A DNA stretch of 28,848 bases from a virus. The notes under the pieces were generated by a model. The model worked only from the letters and a program-made list of their open reading frames with translations. It did not search any database and was not told where the DNA came from. Each line of letters starts with the position of its first letter. The stretch's first letter is position 1. The position numbers were made by a program, and so were the translations under genes. This document shows positions 12,970 to 21,877 of the stretch, piece by piece. The stretch is taken from the IMG/VR virus record IMGVR_UViG_3300025671_000372, positions 1-28,848 of that record; one strand, 5' to 3'.

Positions 12970-15645
12970 ATGATATTTCCTACTCAAAAGATAGATTCAA
13001 AAAAGAAGGATAAAACTTGGGCTAGACGATGTATAGACTTTGTTATAGCTGAAGGAAACTCAACTCTTCGTTCTGATATAATTAGAATGCTAAGTAACTA
13101 TAGACTGATTAATTCTCAGATGGAAGAAGAAGAGATGAGATCTATATGTAAAGTATTAGGAGTTAATGAAAAAGCAGGCAAGAAGTACATAAGCATGTAC
13201 AACAAAACACCTAATATATTATCTACACTTAAAGGTGAAGAATTAGATAGACCCTTTACATGGACAGTTACATCTCTTACAGATCAACCAGATAGTAAAT
13301 ACATAAGAGATCAAGAAATTGAATACTCTAAAATAGTTGATGAGATATTTAAATTAGAATCAGAAAAGATATCTAAGATTATAGAGATTGAAGTACAAAA
13401 CGAATTACAGAATATACCTGAAGATAAAAAGGAACAAGCTATACAGGAATTGGAAGCTAAGTATAAAGAGAAGTATTCTAAGATACTTGATATAGAATCT
13501 ATAGAATCAAAAAGAAAAAATATATTAAAAGAAAAAGAATCAGCAATATCTAATCTTATGAAAATAGCATTCAGAAGAATAGATATGAGATTTATTAAGA
13601 ATGAATGCTTTTCAGATGCAGCAATAGCAGGTAAAGAGTTTGTAGAAATAACCTTTGAACCAGGCAATCCTATTCCTATTATTAGACAGTTAAATCCTAC
13701 TAATGTATTTTATCATAAATCGCCAGACAGTCCTTTTACACATGATTCAGATTATGTCGGATATCAGGAAGAGATTACATTAGGACAAGCGTTAGATCAT
13801 TATGGTGAACTAATGACAGATAATGAAATTAAGAGATTACAGACGTTCTCTTATGATAATACAGGTAAATATGGTACTAGCGATAGTATGTTTCATACTA
13901 GAGCAGATAGACATGCATCCTCGTGGTCAGCAAAAAGAGAAGCTGGAATGTTTCCATCAGGAGCTAACATAGATCCACAAGCTATGATGGTAATGGATGG
14001 CAAGTATATGGGAATACCTACATCTAGTTATACTAATGGTAATAATATATACGGTCCTGGTTTATATGCAGACTCAAGAACTTATAATGGTCGTTATGTT
14101 TCTGTTTATACAGTTTATTGGAAATCATATAGAAAAGTATATAAATATACCTATACTGATGAATATAACGAATTGTGTGATGAGATAGTAGATGAGTCAT
14201 TTGTTGTACCTGATAATTACAAAACTGAGAAATATAGACCAACACCTTTTGCTGATTATAAAACTAAAAAGATATGGTATGATGATGATGATAAATACAA
14301 TTGTATTGAAGAAATGTGGATACCTGAAATATGGAAAGGTGTAAGACTTAACGGAGATATTTACGTTAATGTTGGTCCTTTAGAAAATGCATATCAATCT
14401 TTAATCAATCCATACAAAACTAAAATACCTGTATTAGGTTTTATATATAACAGCAGAAATACAGGAATACTTTCTATTGTTGACAGACTTCAGTCCTGGC
14501 AGAAACTATATTATGCTGTTATGGCTAGACTTGTTAAAAACCTCTCTCAAGACAAAGGTGTATTAACATTCTTAAACTCTCTTATGGTAAGTGACGAAAT
14601 AGGACTAAAAGCTACACTTGCTATGGCAGAAGATGGTAATATAACTCCGTATAATCCTTTGGCTTATTCTAAAGGTAATGTAGGTGTAATGAATACTATG
14701 AAAGTAGCAGAAAGAATAGATGCTACTAACTCTACAGTAATACAATACTATATACAATTATTACAGTTTATCGAGAACCAAATGATAGAAGCTGTAGGTA
14801 TGTCTCCTCAAAGACTTGCTAAGACTAAAGTAAATACTACAGCTACTGACAATCAAAGAGAGACAATGCATAGTATGAATATTACAGAACCATTGTATTA
14901 TGCTCATGATCTTCTGTGGGAAAAAATATGCCAGACTTATATGGAAATGTTAATATCATCTTTATCAGAATCCAAAGGAAAATTTAGAGGTATGATAGAT
15001 GATAAGCATATGGCTCTTATCGACTTAGAATTGTTGTCACTAGAAGATGAGTATCTTATTAAAATATCAAATAATATTAAGAATAATAAAATACTTGATA
15101 TTATGAAGTCACAAGTTCACGCTATTATTCAAAACGATAAAGCTAATTTATCTACACTTATATCTATGCTTAAGACAGATGACCTAACAGAATTGGAAGA
15201 TTATCTGTTAGATCTTGAAACTAAGATGAGCAAACAAGAAGAAATGCGTGAACAATCTAGGAGAGAACAAGAAGAGAAGATTGAAAAAATGAGATTAGAA
15301 CAAAGAGAAGATGAGCAAATAGCTAAACTTCAATCTGACTATCTCAATAATATTATGAAGAGAAATACTGATATTGAAAGAGAGCATATCAGAGGTAAGT
15401 ATTTAATAACATCTTATAATTTACAGAACGATAATGATGCTGACGGTATTCCTGACATTATGGAAGCTGACATTAAATACAAGAAATTTATTAATGACGT
15501 AGCTGCTAGAGAAGAAAAGATAAATTCTGATAGACTAAAGTTATTATTAGATCAGGAGGAAATGGAAAGAAAGAAGAAAGAACATGAAGATAAGATGCAG
15601 CTAGAAAGAGAAAAACTGAAACAGCAAAATACAAAACAAGCATAA
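12970..15645 (+). CDS. Portal protein
   Basis: This should form the dodecameric channel at the capsid vertex through which TerL packages DNA. The 891-aa length, the position directly after terL, and the sequence style support the call. The style includes the core segment FFRRIDMRFIKNECFSDAAIAGKEFVEI-like wing/clip (about 200-225), QLNPTNVFYHKSPDSPF, the central VDRLQSWQKLYYAVMARLVKNL and GMSPQRLAKTKVNTTATDNQRE. Residues 120-190 and about 755-890 are highly charged coiled coils (for example MSKQEEMREQSRREQEEKIEK), the latter the expected crown/barrel helices. Similar long portals occur in crAss-like and related phages. Its end is 12 nt before the chaperonin gene. No single diagnostic motif exists for portals, so context carries weight. 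Confidence 0.82.
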   Translation: MIFPTQKIDSKKKDKTWARRCIDFVIAEGNSTLRSDIIRMLSNYRLINSQMEEEEMRSICKVLGVNEKAGKKYISMYNKTPNILSTLKGEELDRPFTWTVTSLTDQPDSKYIRDQEIEYSKIVDEIFKLESEKISKIIEIEVQNELQNIPEDKKEQAIQELEAKYKEKYSKILDIESIESKRKNILKEKESAISNLMKIAFRRIDMRFIKNECFSDAAIAGKEFVEITFEPGNPIPIIRQLNPTNVFYHKSPDSPFTHDSDYVGYQEEITLGQALDHYGELMTDNEIKRLQTFSYDNTGKYGTSDSMFHTRADRHASSWSAKREAGMFPSGANIDPQAMMVMDGKYMGIPTSSYTNGNNIYGPGLYADSRTYNGRYVSVYTVYWKSYRKVYKYTYTDEYNELCDEIVDESFVVPDNYKTEKYRPTPFADYKTKKIWYDDDDKYNCIEEMWIPEIWKGVRLNGDIYVNVGPLENAYQSLINPYKTKIPVLGFIYNSRNTGILSIVDRLQSWQKLYYAVMARLVKNLSQDKGVLTFLNSLMVSDEIGLKATLAMAEDGNITPYNPLAYSKGNVGVMNTMKVAERIDATNSTVIQYYIQLLQFIENQMIEAVGMSPQRLAKTKVNTTATDNQRETMHSMNITEPLYYAHDLLWEKICQTYMEMLISSLSESKGKFRGMIDDKHMALIDLELLSLEDEYLIKISNNIKNNKILDIMKSQVHAIIQNDKANLSTLISMLKTDDLTELEDYLLDLETKMSKQEEMREQSRREQEEKIEKMRLEQREDEQIAKLQSDYLNNIMKRNTDIEREHIRGKYLITSYNLQNDNDADGIPDIMEADIKYKKFINDVAAREEKINSDRLKLLLDQEEMERKKKEHEDKMQLEREKLKQQNTKQA

Positions 15646-15657
15646 CCAATATTAATT

Positions 15658-18288
15658 ATGATTACCGATTCTAATACAACCAAAATGAGCATACTCCGTG
15701 GAGCTAAATTACTATCAGATACTGTTAAAGTTACTTTAGGTACAAAAGGTAGATTAGTAATGTATACTAATTATAGGGATTTTTCTGATCCAGAAGGATA
15801 TCCTGTACTAACAAAAGACGGAGTTACTGTAGCTAAAAATGTTAAATCAGATGATCCTGTAGAACAACAAGCTATTAAAATAGTAAGACAAGCAGCAAAA
15901 AATACAGTAAATAGTAGCGGCGATGGACCACAACCACTATACGCTAAAGTTCTTACACCTAATGGTTTTGTTACTATGGGATCTCTGAAAGTAGGTGATG
16001 AGATATGTGGTACTGACGGTAGTATACAGAAAGTACTTGAAATACATCCTAAAGGATTAAAGAAGGTGTGTAAAGTAAAATTCTCAAGAGGTAAAGTAGT
16101 TGAATGTTGTGAAGATCACTTGTGGGAAATACATGATCTGAATGGTTATAAATCAATTAAGACTACTAGAGAAATATATGATTCTGGATTATTATATCAT
16201 AGAAATTCAGGTAAACATCAGCTTAGGTTTTTTGTAAGAAAACCTAACATAGATTTTTCTGAGAAGGAGTTAACAGTTCCTCCATACTTGTTAGGTATAC
16301 TGATAAGTAATCCTACTCTTTCTGATGACAACAATAAGCTTACAGTTAATATATTACAGAAGAAAGCTAGTGTTATTAGATATATAAATGAATATCACAA
16401 TGTATCTATGAAAACATATATTGATGATAGTCCTGAAAGTGTTATTAGATCTAAAGCTAACAATACATATTACACTATAACTTTTGAGGATAATACTTTA
16501 TTAGATCAATTGAGAGATTTAAAAATATTTGATACTGATTATTACAGTAGAGTTATACCTGACATATATAAGTATTCCAGCTATTTACAAAGAGAAGATA
16601 TCCTTAACGGATTTATTGACGGTAGCGGATCTATAAAAAACAGAAGAACTTTTCAGTACAAAACAGCAAGTAGTACAATAAAAGATGATTTTATAGAATT
16701 GTGTCAGTCATTAGGTCAGGATGTTAAAAACAAAAGATATACTACAACCGAAAATGGAAGATATCTTATTCCAGAACCTATATATAAAATATATGAGGTA
16801 TCTAATTATAAGTATGGAGATAGAATAGAAGATATTGAATTTACAGATACAGAGATAGAAATGATGTGTATTAAAGTATCTAATGAAGATCATCTATATA
16901 TTACTGATAATTATATATCAACACATAATACTACTACAACTGTTATACTATCTGAAAGTATTATATCAAAAGGATATGAGCTATTAAGTAAAGGCAATGT
17001 TTCTTCATGGGAGATGAATAAGGAGATAGATGAAGCTGTTGAAGATATATCACAATATATATTAGATAATTCAACAAATTTATCAAACGATATAACTGCT
17101 TTGAGAGAGTTGGCATCTATATCAGCTAATAGTAAAGAAATAGGAACTATGATATATGATATAGTTGATGAACTCTCTATTCATTGTGATATTGAGGTTA
17201 AAAAAACCAAAAGGAATATAACAGAAATAGAAGCAGTGAATGGTATGAAATTGCACAAAGGGTATTATGAATCATTTATGTGTAATGATTATAAATCAAT
17301 GACCTTCCAAGCCAGTAATGTTAATATACTTATATATGATGGTATAATTAAGGACTATAGTAATATAGCTCCTTATGTAAAAGCATCTATAGATGATGAT
17401 AATAATATAGTACCTCTTGTTATATATGCCCAAGATGTTAACAGGATAGCTATTAACAGAATAGAGGGTATGTTAAAATACAACCCCAGACCTTTAATTA
17501 TAGTAGAGCATGATGGATTTGGTGACAGAAGAATAGATATAATGGAAGATTTTGCTCTTATTACTGGAGCTACTATTGTAACAGAGAATAGTAACAACAA
17601 TGTAATAATGATTAAGAATGCTTTTGGTAAATGTGATGAAGTATTTATTAATGATAAGTATAGTTCTTTTGTAGGAGGTAAAGGAAATCAAGATCTAATT
17701 GACGATCAGATACTAGATATTCAAGATTTAATAAAAAATACAGATCCTAATAACAAGCAAGACATTAGATTTTATAATAAAAGAATAGCTAATCTATCTG
17801 GAGGTATTGCTGTTATCCACGTAGGAGGTAATACTCCTTTTGAAATGGAAGAAAAGTATATGCGTATAGATGATGCTGTACTAGCTGTAAAGTCAGCAAT
17901 AGCTTCTGGTATTAGTATCGGAGGCGGTGTAACTTGGATAAGAGCTAGCCATTATGCTATAAACAAAACAAGAGGATATAATAGAATTGATAATCCAGCA
18001 TATTTTATGGTTTTTGATAGTCTTCAAGAAATACCAATGCAACTACTAAAAAATTCAGGAGAATATACTAGTGAATTCTTTAAAGAACTTAAATCAAAAT
18101 ATCTAAGCGATAAACCTAAAGGTTACAATCTTGTTGACAGAAAGTTCTATGATATCTCTAATTATAAAGTAATGGATGCAACTTCTGTATTATTAGACGC
18201 TATATCTAATTCATCTAGTGTTGCTAAATCTCTTCTGTCTGTAGAGAAAGCTATACATTTTGATAATAACGTAACTGGATTAAACTAA
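15658..18288 (+). CDS. groEL: GroEL-type chaperonin interrupted by an intein
   Basis: The precursor is 876 aa. Excising residues 91-424 leaves 542 aa, close to E. coli GroEL (548). GroEL landmarks run throughout: KVTLGTKGR (24-32), LTKDGVTVAK (51-60), SGDG (87-90) joined to TTTT (425-428), SANSKEIG, VNGMKLHKGYY, GDRRIDIMEDFALITGATIV, RIANLSGGIAVIHVGG, RIDDAVLAVKSAIASGISIGGGV and SSSVAKSLLSVE. Asp equivalents of D52, D87 and D398 are present, so an active ATPase is expected. The GGM tail is absent and GPKGR reads GTKGR. Position between portal and scaffold/capsid genes suggests a chaperonin dedicated to virion proteins; a GroES-like partner may be encoded at 5798. Activity requires protein splicing. 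Confidence 0.93.
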   Translation: MITDSNTTKMSILRGAKLLSDTVKVTLGTKGRLVMYTNYRDFSDPEGYPVLTKDGVTVAKNVKSDDPVEQQAIKIVRQAAKNTVNSSGDGPQPLYAKVLTPNGFVTMGSLKVGDEICGTDGSIQKVLEIHPKGLKKVCKVKFSRGKVVECCEDHLWEIHDLNGYKSIKTTREIYDSGLLYHRNSGKHQLRFFVRKPNIDFSEKELTVPPYLLGILISNPTLSDDNNKLTVNILQKKASVIRYINEYHNVSMKTYIDDSPESVIRSKANNTYYTITFEDNTLLDQLRDLKIFDTDYYSRVIPDIYKYSSYLQREDILNGFIDGSGSIKNRRTFQYKTASSTIKDDFIELCQSLGQDVKNKRYTTTENGRYLIPEPIYKIYEVSNYKYGDRIEDIEFTDTEIEMMCIKVSNEDHLYITDNYISTHNTTTTVILSESIISKGYELLSKGNVSSWEMNKEIDEAVEDISQYILDNSTNLSNDITALRELASISANSKEIGTMIYDIVDELSIHCDIEVKKTKRNITEIEAVNGMKLHKGYYESFMCNDYKSMTFQASNVNILIYDGIIKDYSNIAPYVKASIDDDNNIVPLVIYAQDVNRIAINRIEGMLKYNPRPLIIVEHDGFGDRRIDIMEDFALITGATIVTENSNNNVIMIKNAFGKCDEVFINDKYSSFVGGKGNQDLIDDQILDIQDLIKNTDPNNKQDIRFYNKRIANLSGGIAVIHVGGNTPFEMEEKYMRIDDAVLAVKSAIASGISIGGGVTWIRASHYAINKTRGYNRIDNPAYFMVFDSLQEIPMQLLKNSGEYTSEFFKELKSKYLSDKPKGYNLVDRKFYDISNYKVMDATSVLLDAISNSSSVAKSLLSVEKAIHFDNNVTGLN
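15928..16929 (+). mobile_element. Class 3-type intein in GroEL, degenerate LAGLIDADG domain
   Basis: The insertion is 334 aa (residues 91-424) between GDG and TTT of the chaperonin nucleotide-binding motif. It starts with Pro (PQPLYAKVLTPNGF...), so it lacks the usual Cys/Ser nucleophile. It carries the Trp-Cys-Thr set that defines class 3 inteins: W156 in block B (CEDHLW, with H154), C404 in block F (MMCIKV) and T422 just before the terminal H423-N424; the +1 residue is Thr. A homing endonuclease region lies between. Its two LAGLIDADG-like motifs are LLGILISNPT (211-220) and LNGFIDGSG (316-324), and both have lost the catalytic Asp (N218 and S323). Splicing is therefore expected but DNA cleavage is not. 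Confidence 0.9.
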
Positions 18289-18401
18289 TTATATCTATAA
18301 CAACCATAGGTAAAATAAAAGGCTATTTATAAAAATGTTAGAAGCACTAACAAATGAGATAGCATCAAACTAAACAGAAAATAAATCTAAATTTAAGAAC
18401 C

Positions 18402-19679
18402 ATGTCTAATGAGTCAAAAGAAAGTGTTGAATATATGTTCGATGAAAGTATATTAGAACAATCAATACGAAATGAAGTAAGTAGTGCTGAACAAGGAAGT
18501 AATAACTCTAATAATAATGGAGGAGATACTGATAATAATAACAGTGTAAATCCTTTTAATTATGACTTGGATGCTGCTATTTATAATGAACTGTCAGGAT
18601 TAAAGTCAAAAACTGACAATAACGATCTTGATGAAAATATTAAAGAATTACATCAGGATGCGGTATCTAATAACAACGATGATACCAAAACATCAGAAGT
18701 TAATACAACCTCTAATAATAACTCTAATAGTATCGAAGATAACGATCCTTACCAATTAGCATTAGACGTTATTAGAGAAGAGAACTTATTGTATATACCA
18801 GATGATTTTGAAGGAGAACTAGATGCTGATGCTATTGATTACTTCAAAAGACAAACAGAAGCAATAAGAGCTAACCAAATAATCCAATCTCAAAGAAATA
18901 AATTTCAAAACGATCCTTATAAGTTAAGACTATTTGACTATTTCTTCACAGCAGGAGCTGATGCAGACATTCCTACTTTTACTCAAATAAATGATGGGCT
19001 AGAATATTGGGATAGTTTTGATACAAAAGATGAAGAAAATCAAAAACTAATTATATCAGAATATCTTAAAGACGGGTTAAACGAAAATAATCCAAGCTAT
19101 GAGATATTATTAGCTGATATAGATAAAAAGGTTGATGATATAATTTCATCGTACGAAGGTGAAGATAAAGCTAATGAAGCTAAAAACTACTTTATTGAAA
19201 AACATAAAGAGTATATGGCTGAAGAACTTCAAAGAGTTGAAGAGCAGAATACATTAAGAATGCAATATGAACAGTCTTTGGAACACCAAAGAATGGATTG
19301 GAATAAGAAATTTGCAGAATCAATTAATTCAAAGAGCTGGTCACCTTCTAAAAAACAAAACATAGTAAATGAACAATATCAGGAAGTAATGTATAATGGC
19401 CAATACATGCCAGTATGGTATGTCAAAGAATCAATAATTAAAAATAATCCTGAGTTGTATATTACTTACTTAGACTGGTTAAATAATAATTTTGATTTAG
19501 AAACCGAGTCATTTATTAAATCAAGTAACAGCGAATCAGAAGAAAAAACACAAGTTACTAGAAAGATATTAGATCTTATTAACAAAAAACAAGGGAAAGC
19601 AAAATCCCACCAGATGAATTATAATAGAGAATCTGAAGAAGAGGAGGATATAAAAGTAAATCCTCTGGATAATATTTAG
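18402..19679 (+). CDS. Probable scaffolding/prohead core protein (425 aa)
   Basis: This very acidic protein lies directly upstream of the capsid gene, the classic place for a scaffold. Residues 1-120 are low-complexity Asn/Asp/Ser. Residues 150-240 are helical (YFKRQTEAIRANQIIQSQRNKFQNDP). Residues 255-310 form a charged coiled coil (KHKEYMAEELQRVEEQNTLRMQYEQSLEHQRMDW), and the C-terminus is Glu-rich (ESEEEEDIKVNPLDN). This composition and the helical C-terminal region fit proteins that line the inside of the prohead. No protease is seen in the window. The assignment is by position and composition, not by a motif. The 113-nt gap before it (18289-18401) contains no clear structure. Confidence 0.65.
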   Translation: MSNESKESVEYMFDESILEQSIRNEVSSAEQGSNNSNNNGGDTDNNNSVNPFNYDLDAAIYNELSGLKSKTDNNDLDENIKELHQDAVSNNNDDTKTSEVNTTSNNNSNSIEDNDPYQLALDVIREENLLYIPDDFEGELDADAIDYFKRQTEAIRANQIIQSQRNKFQNDPYKLRLFDYFFTAGADADIPTFTQINDGLEYWDSFDTKDEENQKLIISEYLKDGLNENNPSYEILLADIDKKVDDIISSYEGEDKANEAKNYFIEKHKEYMAEELQRVEEQNTLRMQYEQSLEHQRMDWNKKFAESINSKSWSPSKKQNIVNEQYQEVMYNGQYMPVWYVKESIIKNNPELYITYLDWLNNNFDLETESFIKSSNSESEEKTQVTRKILDLINKKQGKAKSHQMNYNRESEEEEDIKVNPLDNI

Positions 19680-19695
19680 AAACAAATTTTTAATA

Positions 19696-21797
19696 ATGAG
19701 TATTAATACTGTAGATTTTACTCAAGCTAAAGTAAGTAATAAAAGACCAACTAAGTTAACTGACGGACTTACTGTTACTGAAGAGCTTAAAGGAAAACAC
19801 CTGCACCAAGCATTTGGTACAGATAATCTTGCTAATATCAATATTGGTTATGCACAAATCTTTGCTGCAACTGACAGATATTATGGCAAACCTTTAGTAG
19901 GGATAAAATAGTTGTCCCTCCTCATAGTAATATGGGGACAAATAAGAGAGTAAATTGCTGGAAACTCTCAAAGCCTCTATGCCACGGACATAACTTGTAA
20001 AAGTAAATATCTAAGGAGCGAAAGCAGAAAAAAGTTAGAGGATTACCTATGGGGAAACCCTAATGGCGAATGAACAGACAATCAGCAGGCAAGACTTATG
20101 AAAATCGTACTTTCTGAAAAACAAATAGCAAGGCATGTACAGACTTGAAACTTATTCTATCAGTGCCAGTAGTAAAGTTTGTAATTACCTCTATCAAAAC
20201 TCAACGATTTATTTGGAAAGAAAGTACAATAAGTATATTAAATATACTAGTAAGTAAGCTTCATCGACTATAATCTCTCCATCCTACTGTAAATTAAGAG
20301 GATGATGGTATAGTCAGGCCTTTGTAGAAATATAAAGGATAAATTCGGACCGAGGCTAAAGGAAAAATTAAGAAGATAAACTCACACGGGTTCCGCTGGG
20401 AACTTTCAGGAGGTGCAGCTCAAAAAGCACGTGTAACAAAAGTAGTTAACACTGATGCATATCCTGGTATCAACCACAGCTATGTTGATATCGTAGTTGA
20501 TAAGCCATACTTCAATATCTCAGATATTGTACAGCCACAAAGCAATGAATACCGCCTTCGTGTTGTATCTAAGGATGGATCTCGTAAGTATCGTAAGCTT
20601 GGACCTAACCAGTTCCAGTATACTTTACAGTTTACAACTAATGATAGAAATATGAGCTTACCTCGTACATTCCTTCAGAATGGTGCAGAATGGAACAAAG
20701 TATCTAGTGCAGTTGCTAATGAAGACAACCGTGACTTTGGTGGATTCCAGTTCTATAGCATCTTCCAAAGCGAAGGGTATGTTCAGCAGCACGCTATCAA
20801 AGTAGAACTTTCTGACAAAGCTGCTCGTAAAGCTAAGGCTTTTGCTGACGAAGGTGACTTTGATAAAGCTGGTAATGACCTTGGACGTTATGCTAACTCT
20901 ATCCGCCACATGTGGACAAGCGTTGGATTCAACAAAACAACAGGTCTTCCAATCATGCGTTTTATGTCTCTGCTTGATGCAGAAGCATTCAACGAACTAT
21001 ACCGTAACGTAGAGAACACTCTTATGTTCGGACAAGAATCTAATATTCTTTATTCTCCAGAAGGACATCAGATCTATACTGCAAGCGGTCTTCGTGAGCA
21101 GCTTCGTTCTGGTTGGGTATTGGAGCATAACGGAAACATGAGCCTTCAAGAACTTGAAGATTGGTTCGATTCAATCATCAAAGATAAAATCTCTGAAGGT
21201 GAGCAGCAGATTGTATTATCGGCTGGACGTGAGTTTCGTAAGATGTTTGATCGCATGATCAAAGCTGATGCTTCTTCTTTCGTAACTCTTGACACTATGT
21301 TCCTTCGTAAAGGAGATGGTGTACGTCACTTAGATTACGGATCTTACTTCGCAAGCTACAAAGGATTCACAGTGGATATCACTGTAATGGAGAATCCAGC
21401 ATATGACAATGCATTCTATTGCCCACAGATGCACCCAGTAAAAACTAACACTCCAATTGATTCTTGGCGTGCAGATATCCTTGACTTTGGTTATTCAAAG
21501 CAGCAGGGAACTGGAATGACAACTGACAATATCAGTATGATAGCAGAGGATTACTGTGACTATCACATAACTTATAACGGAAAGTGGTACGCTTTCGACG
21601 GCAAATCAGGTCTTCCAATTACTGACGGCGGGTTGGGCCAGGCAGGTGGAGTATCTGGTTACTCTATCGTTCGTGAAAAATCAGCAGGTCTGATGGTAGC
21701 TGACGTAACTCGTTGTGGAAGCATTTATCTGTCTATTGATGAAAGTGAATATGCAGTTGATGCACCAAGCTCTGCACCAGCTTATTGGAACTGGTAA
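19696..21797 (+). CDS. Major capsid protein, gene split by a group I intron
   Basis: The coding sequence is join(19696..19904, 20348..21797), giving 552 aa. Exon 1 alone would stop at a TAG 5 nt into the intron (71 aa). After splicing, the codon ATG (Met70) is completed across the junction and reading continues TEAKGKIKKINSHGFRWELSGGAAQ. Size, position after a scaffold-like gene, and sequence style (VVDKPYFNISDIVQPQSNEYRLRVV, FGGFQFYSIFQSEGYVQQHAIKVEL, RSGWVLEHNGNMSLQELEDW) fit the HK97-fold major capsid proteins of large Bacteroidota/crAss-like phages. Exon 2 uses CGT, GCT, ATC and CAG far more than its neighbours, as expected for the most abundant virion protein. The ATG at 20652 is internal, not a gene start. 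Confidence 0.8.
19905..20347 (+). mobile_element. ORF-less group I intron (443 nt)
   Basis: Core elements are visible in order. P1 pairs exon AGGGAU (19899-19904) with GUCCCU (19914-19919), with the U-G pair at the splice site. P3 is GAGAG (19946-19950) with CTCTC (20275-20279). The P element AATTGCTGGAAA (19953-19964) and Q element AATCAGCAGGCAAG (20080-20093) form P4. P7 is GACTATA (20266-20272) with TATAGTC (20309-20315), and P8 is CATCCT (20280-20285) with AGGATG (20299-20304). The last base is G20347, and P10 pairs GUU (19911-19913) with exon 2 GAC (20348-20350). These boundaries restore one frame. No endonuclease ORF is inside. Confidence 0.93.
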
Positions 21798-21816
21798 TTT
21801 TAGAAACATTATTAAA

Positions 21817-21847
21817 CCTAGGGATTAGATAAATACTAGTCCCTAGG
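21817..21847 (+). promoter_or_regulatory. Hairpin after the capsid gene
   Basis: CCTAGGGAT at 21817-21825 pairs with GTCCCTAGG at 21839-21847 (9 bp including one G-U, 13-nt loop), 20 nt after the capsid stop. No T-tract follows, so it is more likely a 3' stabilising or partial-termination hairpin than a full terminator. Confidence 0.45.
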
Positions 21848-21877
21848 ATTAATTAAACTCAAATCAAAATACTAAAA

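Noticed and set aside
13311-17691. Minus-strand frames within the portal and chaperonin genes
   Set aside because: They are hydrophobic, low-complexity shadows of AT-rich sense codons without start signals.
19696-19911. A stand-alone 71-aa gene
   Set aside because: Its last two codons and stop lie in the group I intron; it is exon 1 of the capsid gene.
20652-21797. A separate 381-aa gene starting at the ATG at 20652
   Set aside because: The frame is open upstream to the intron end at 20347 and joins exon 1 after splicing, so this ATG is an internal methionine of the capsid protein.
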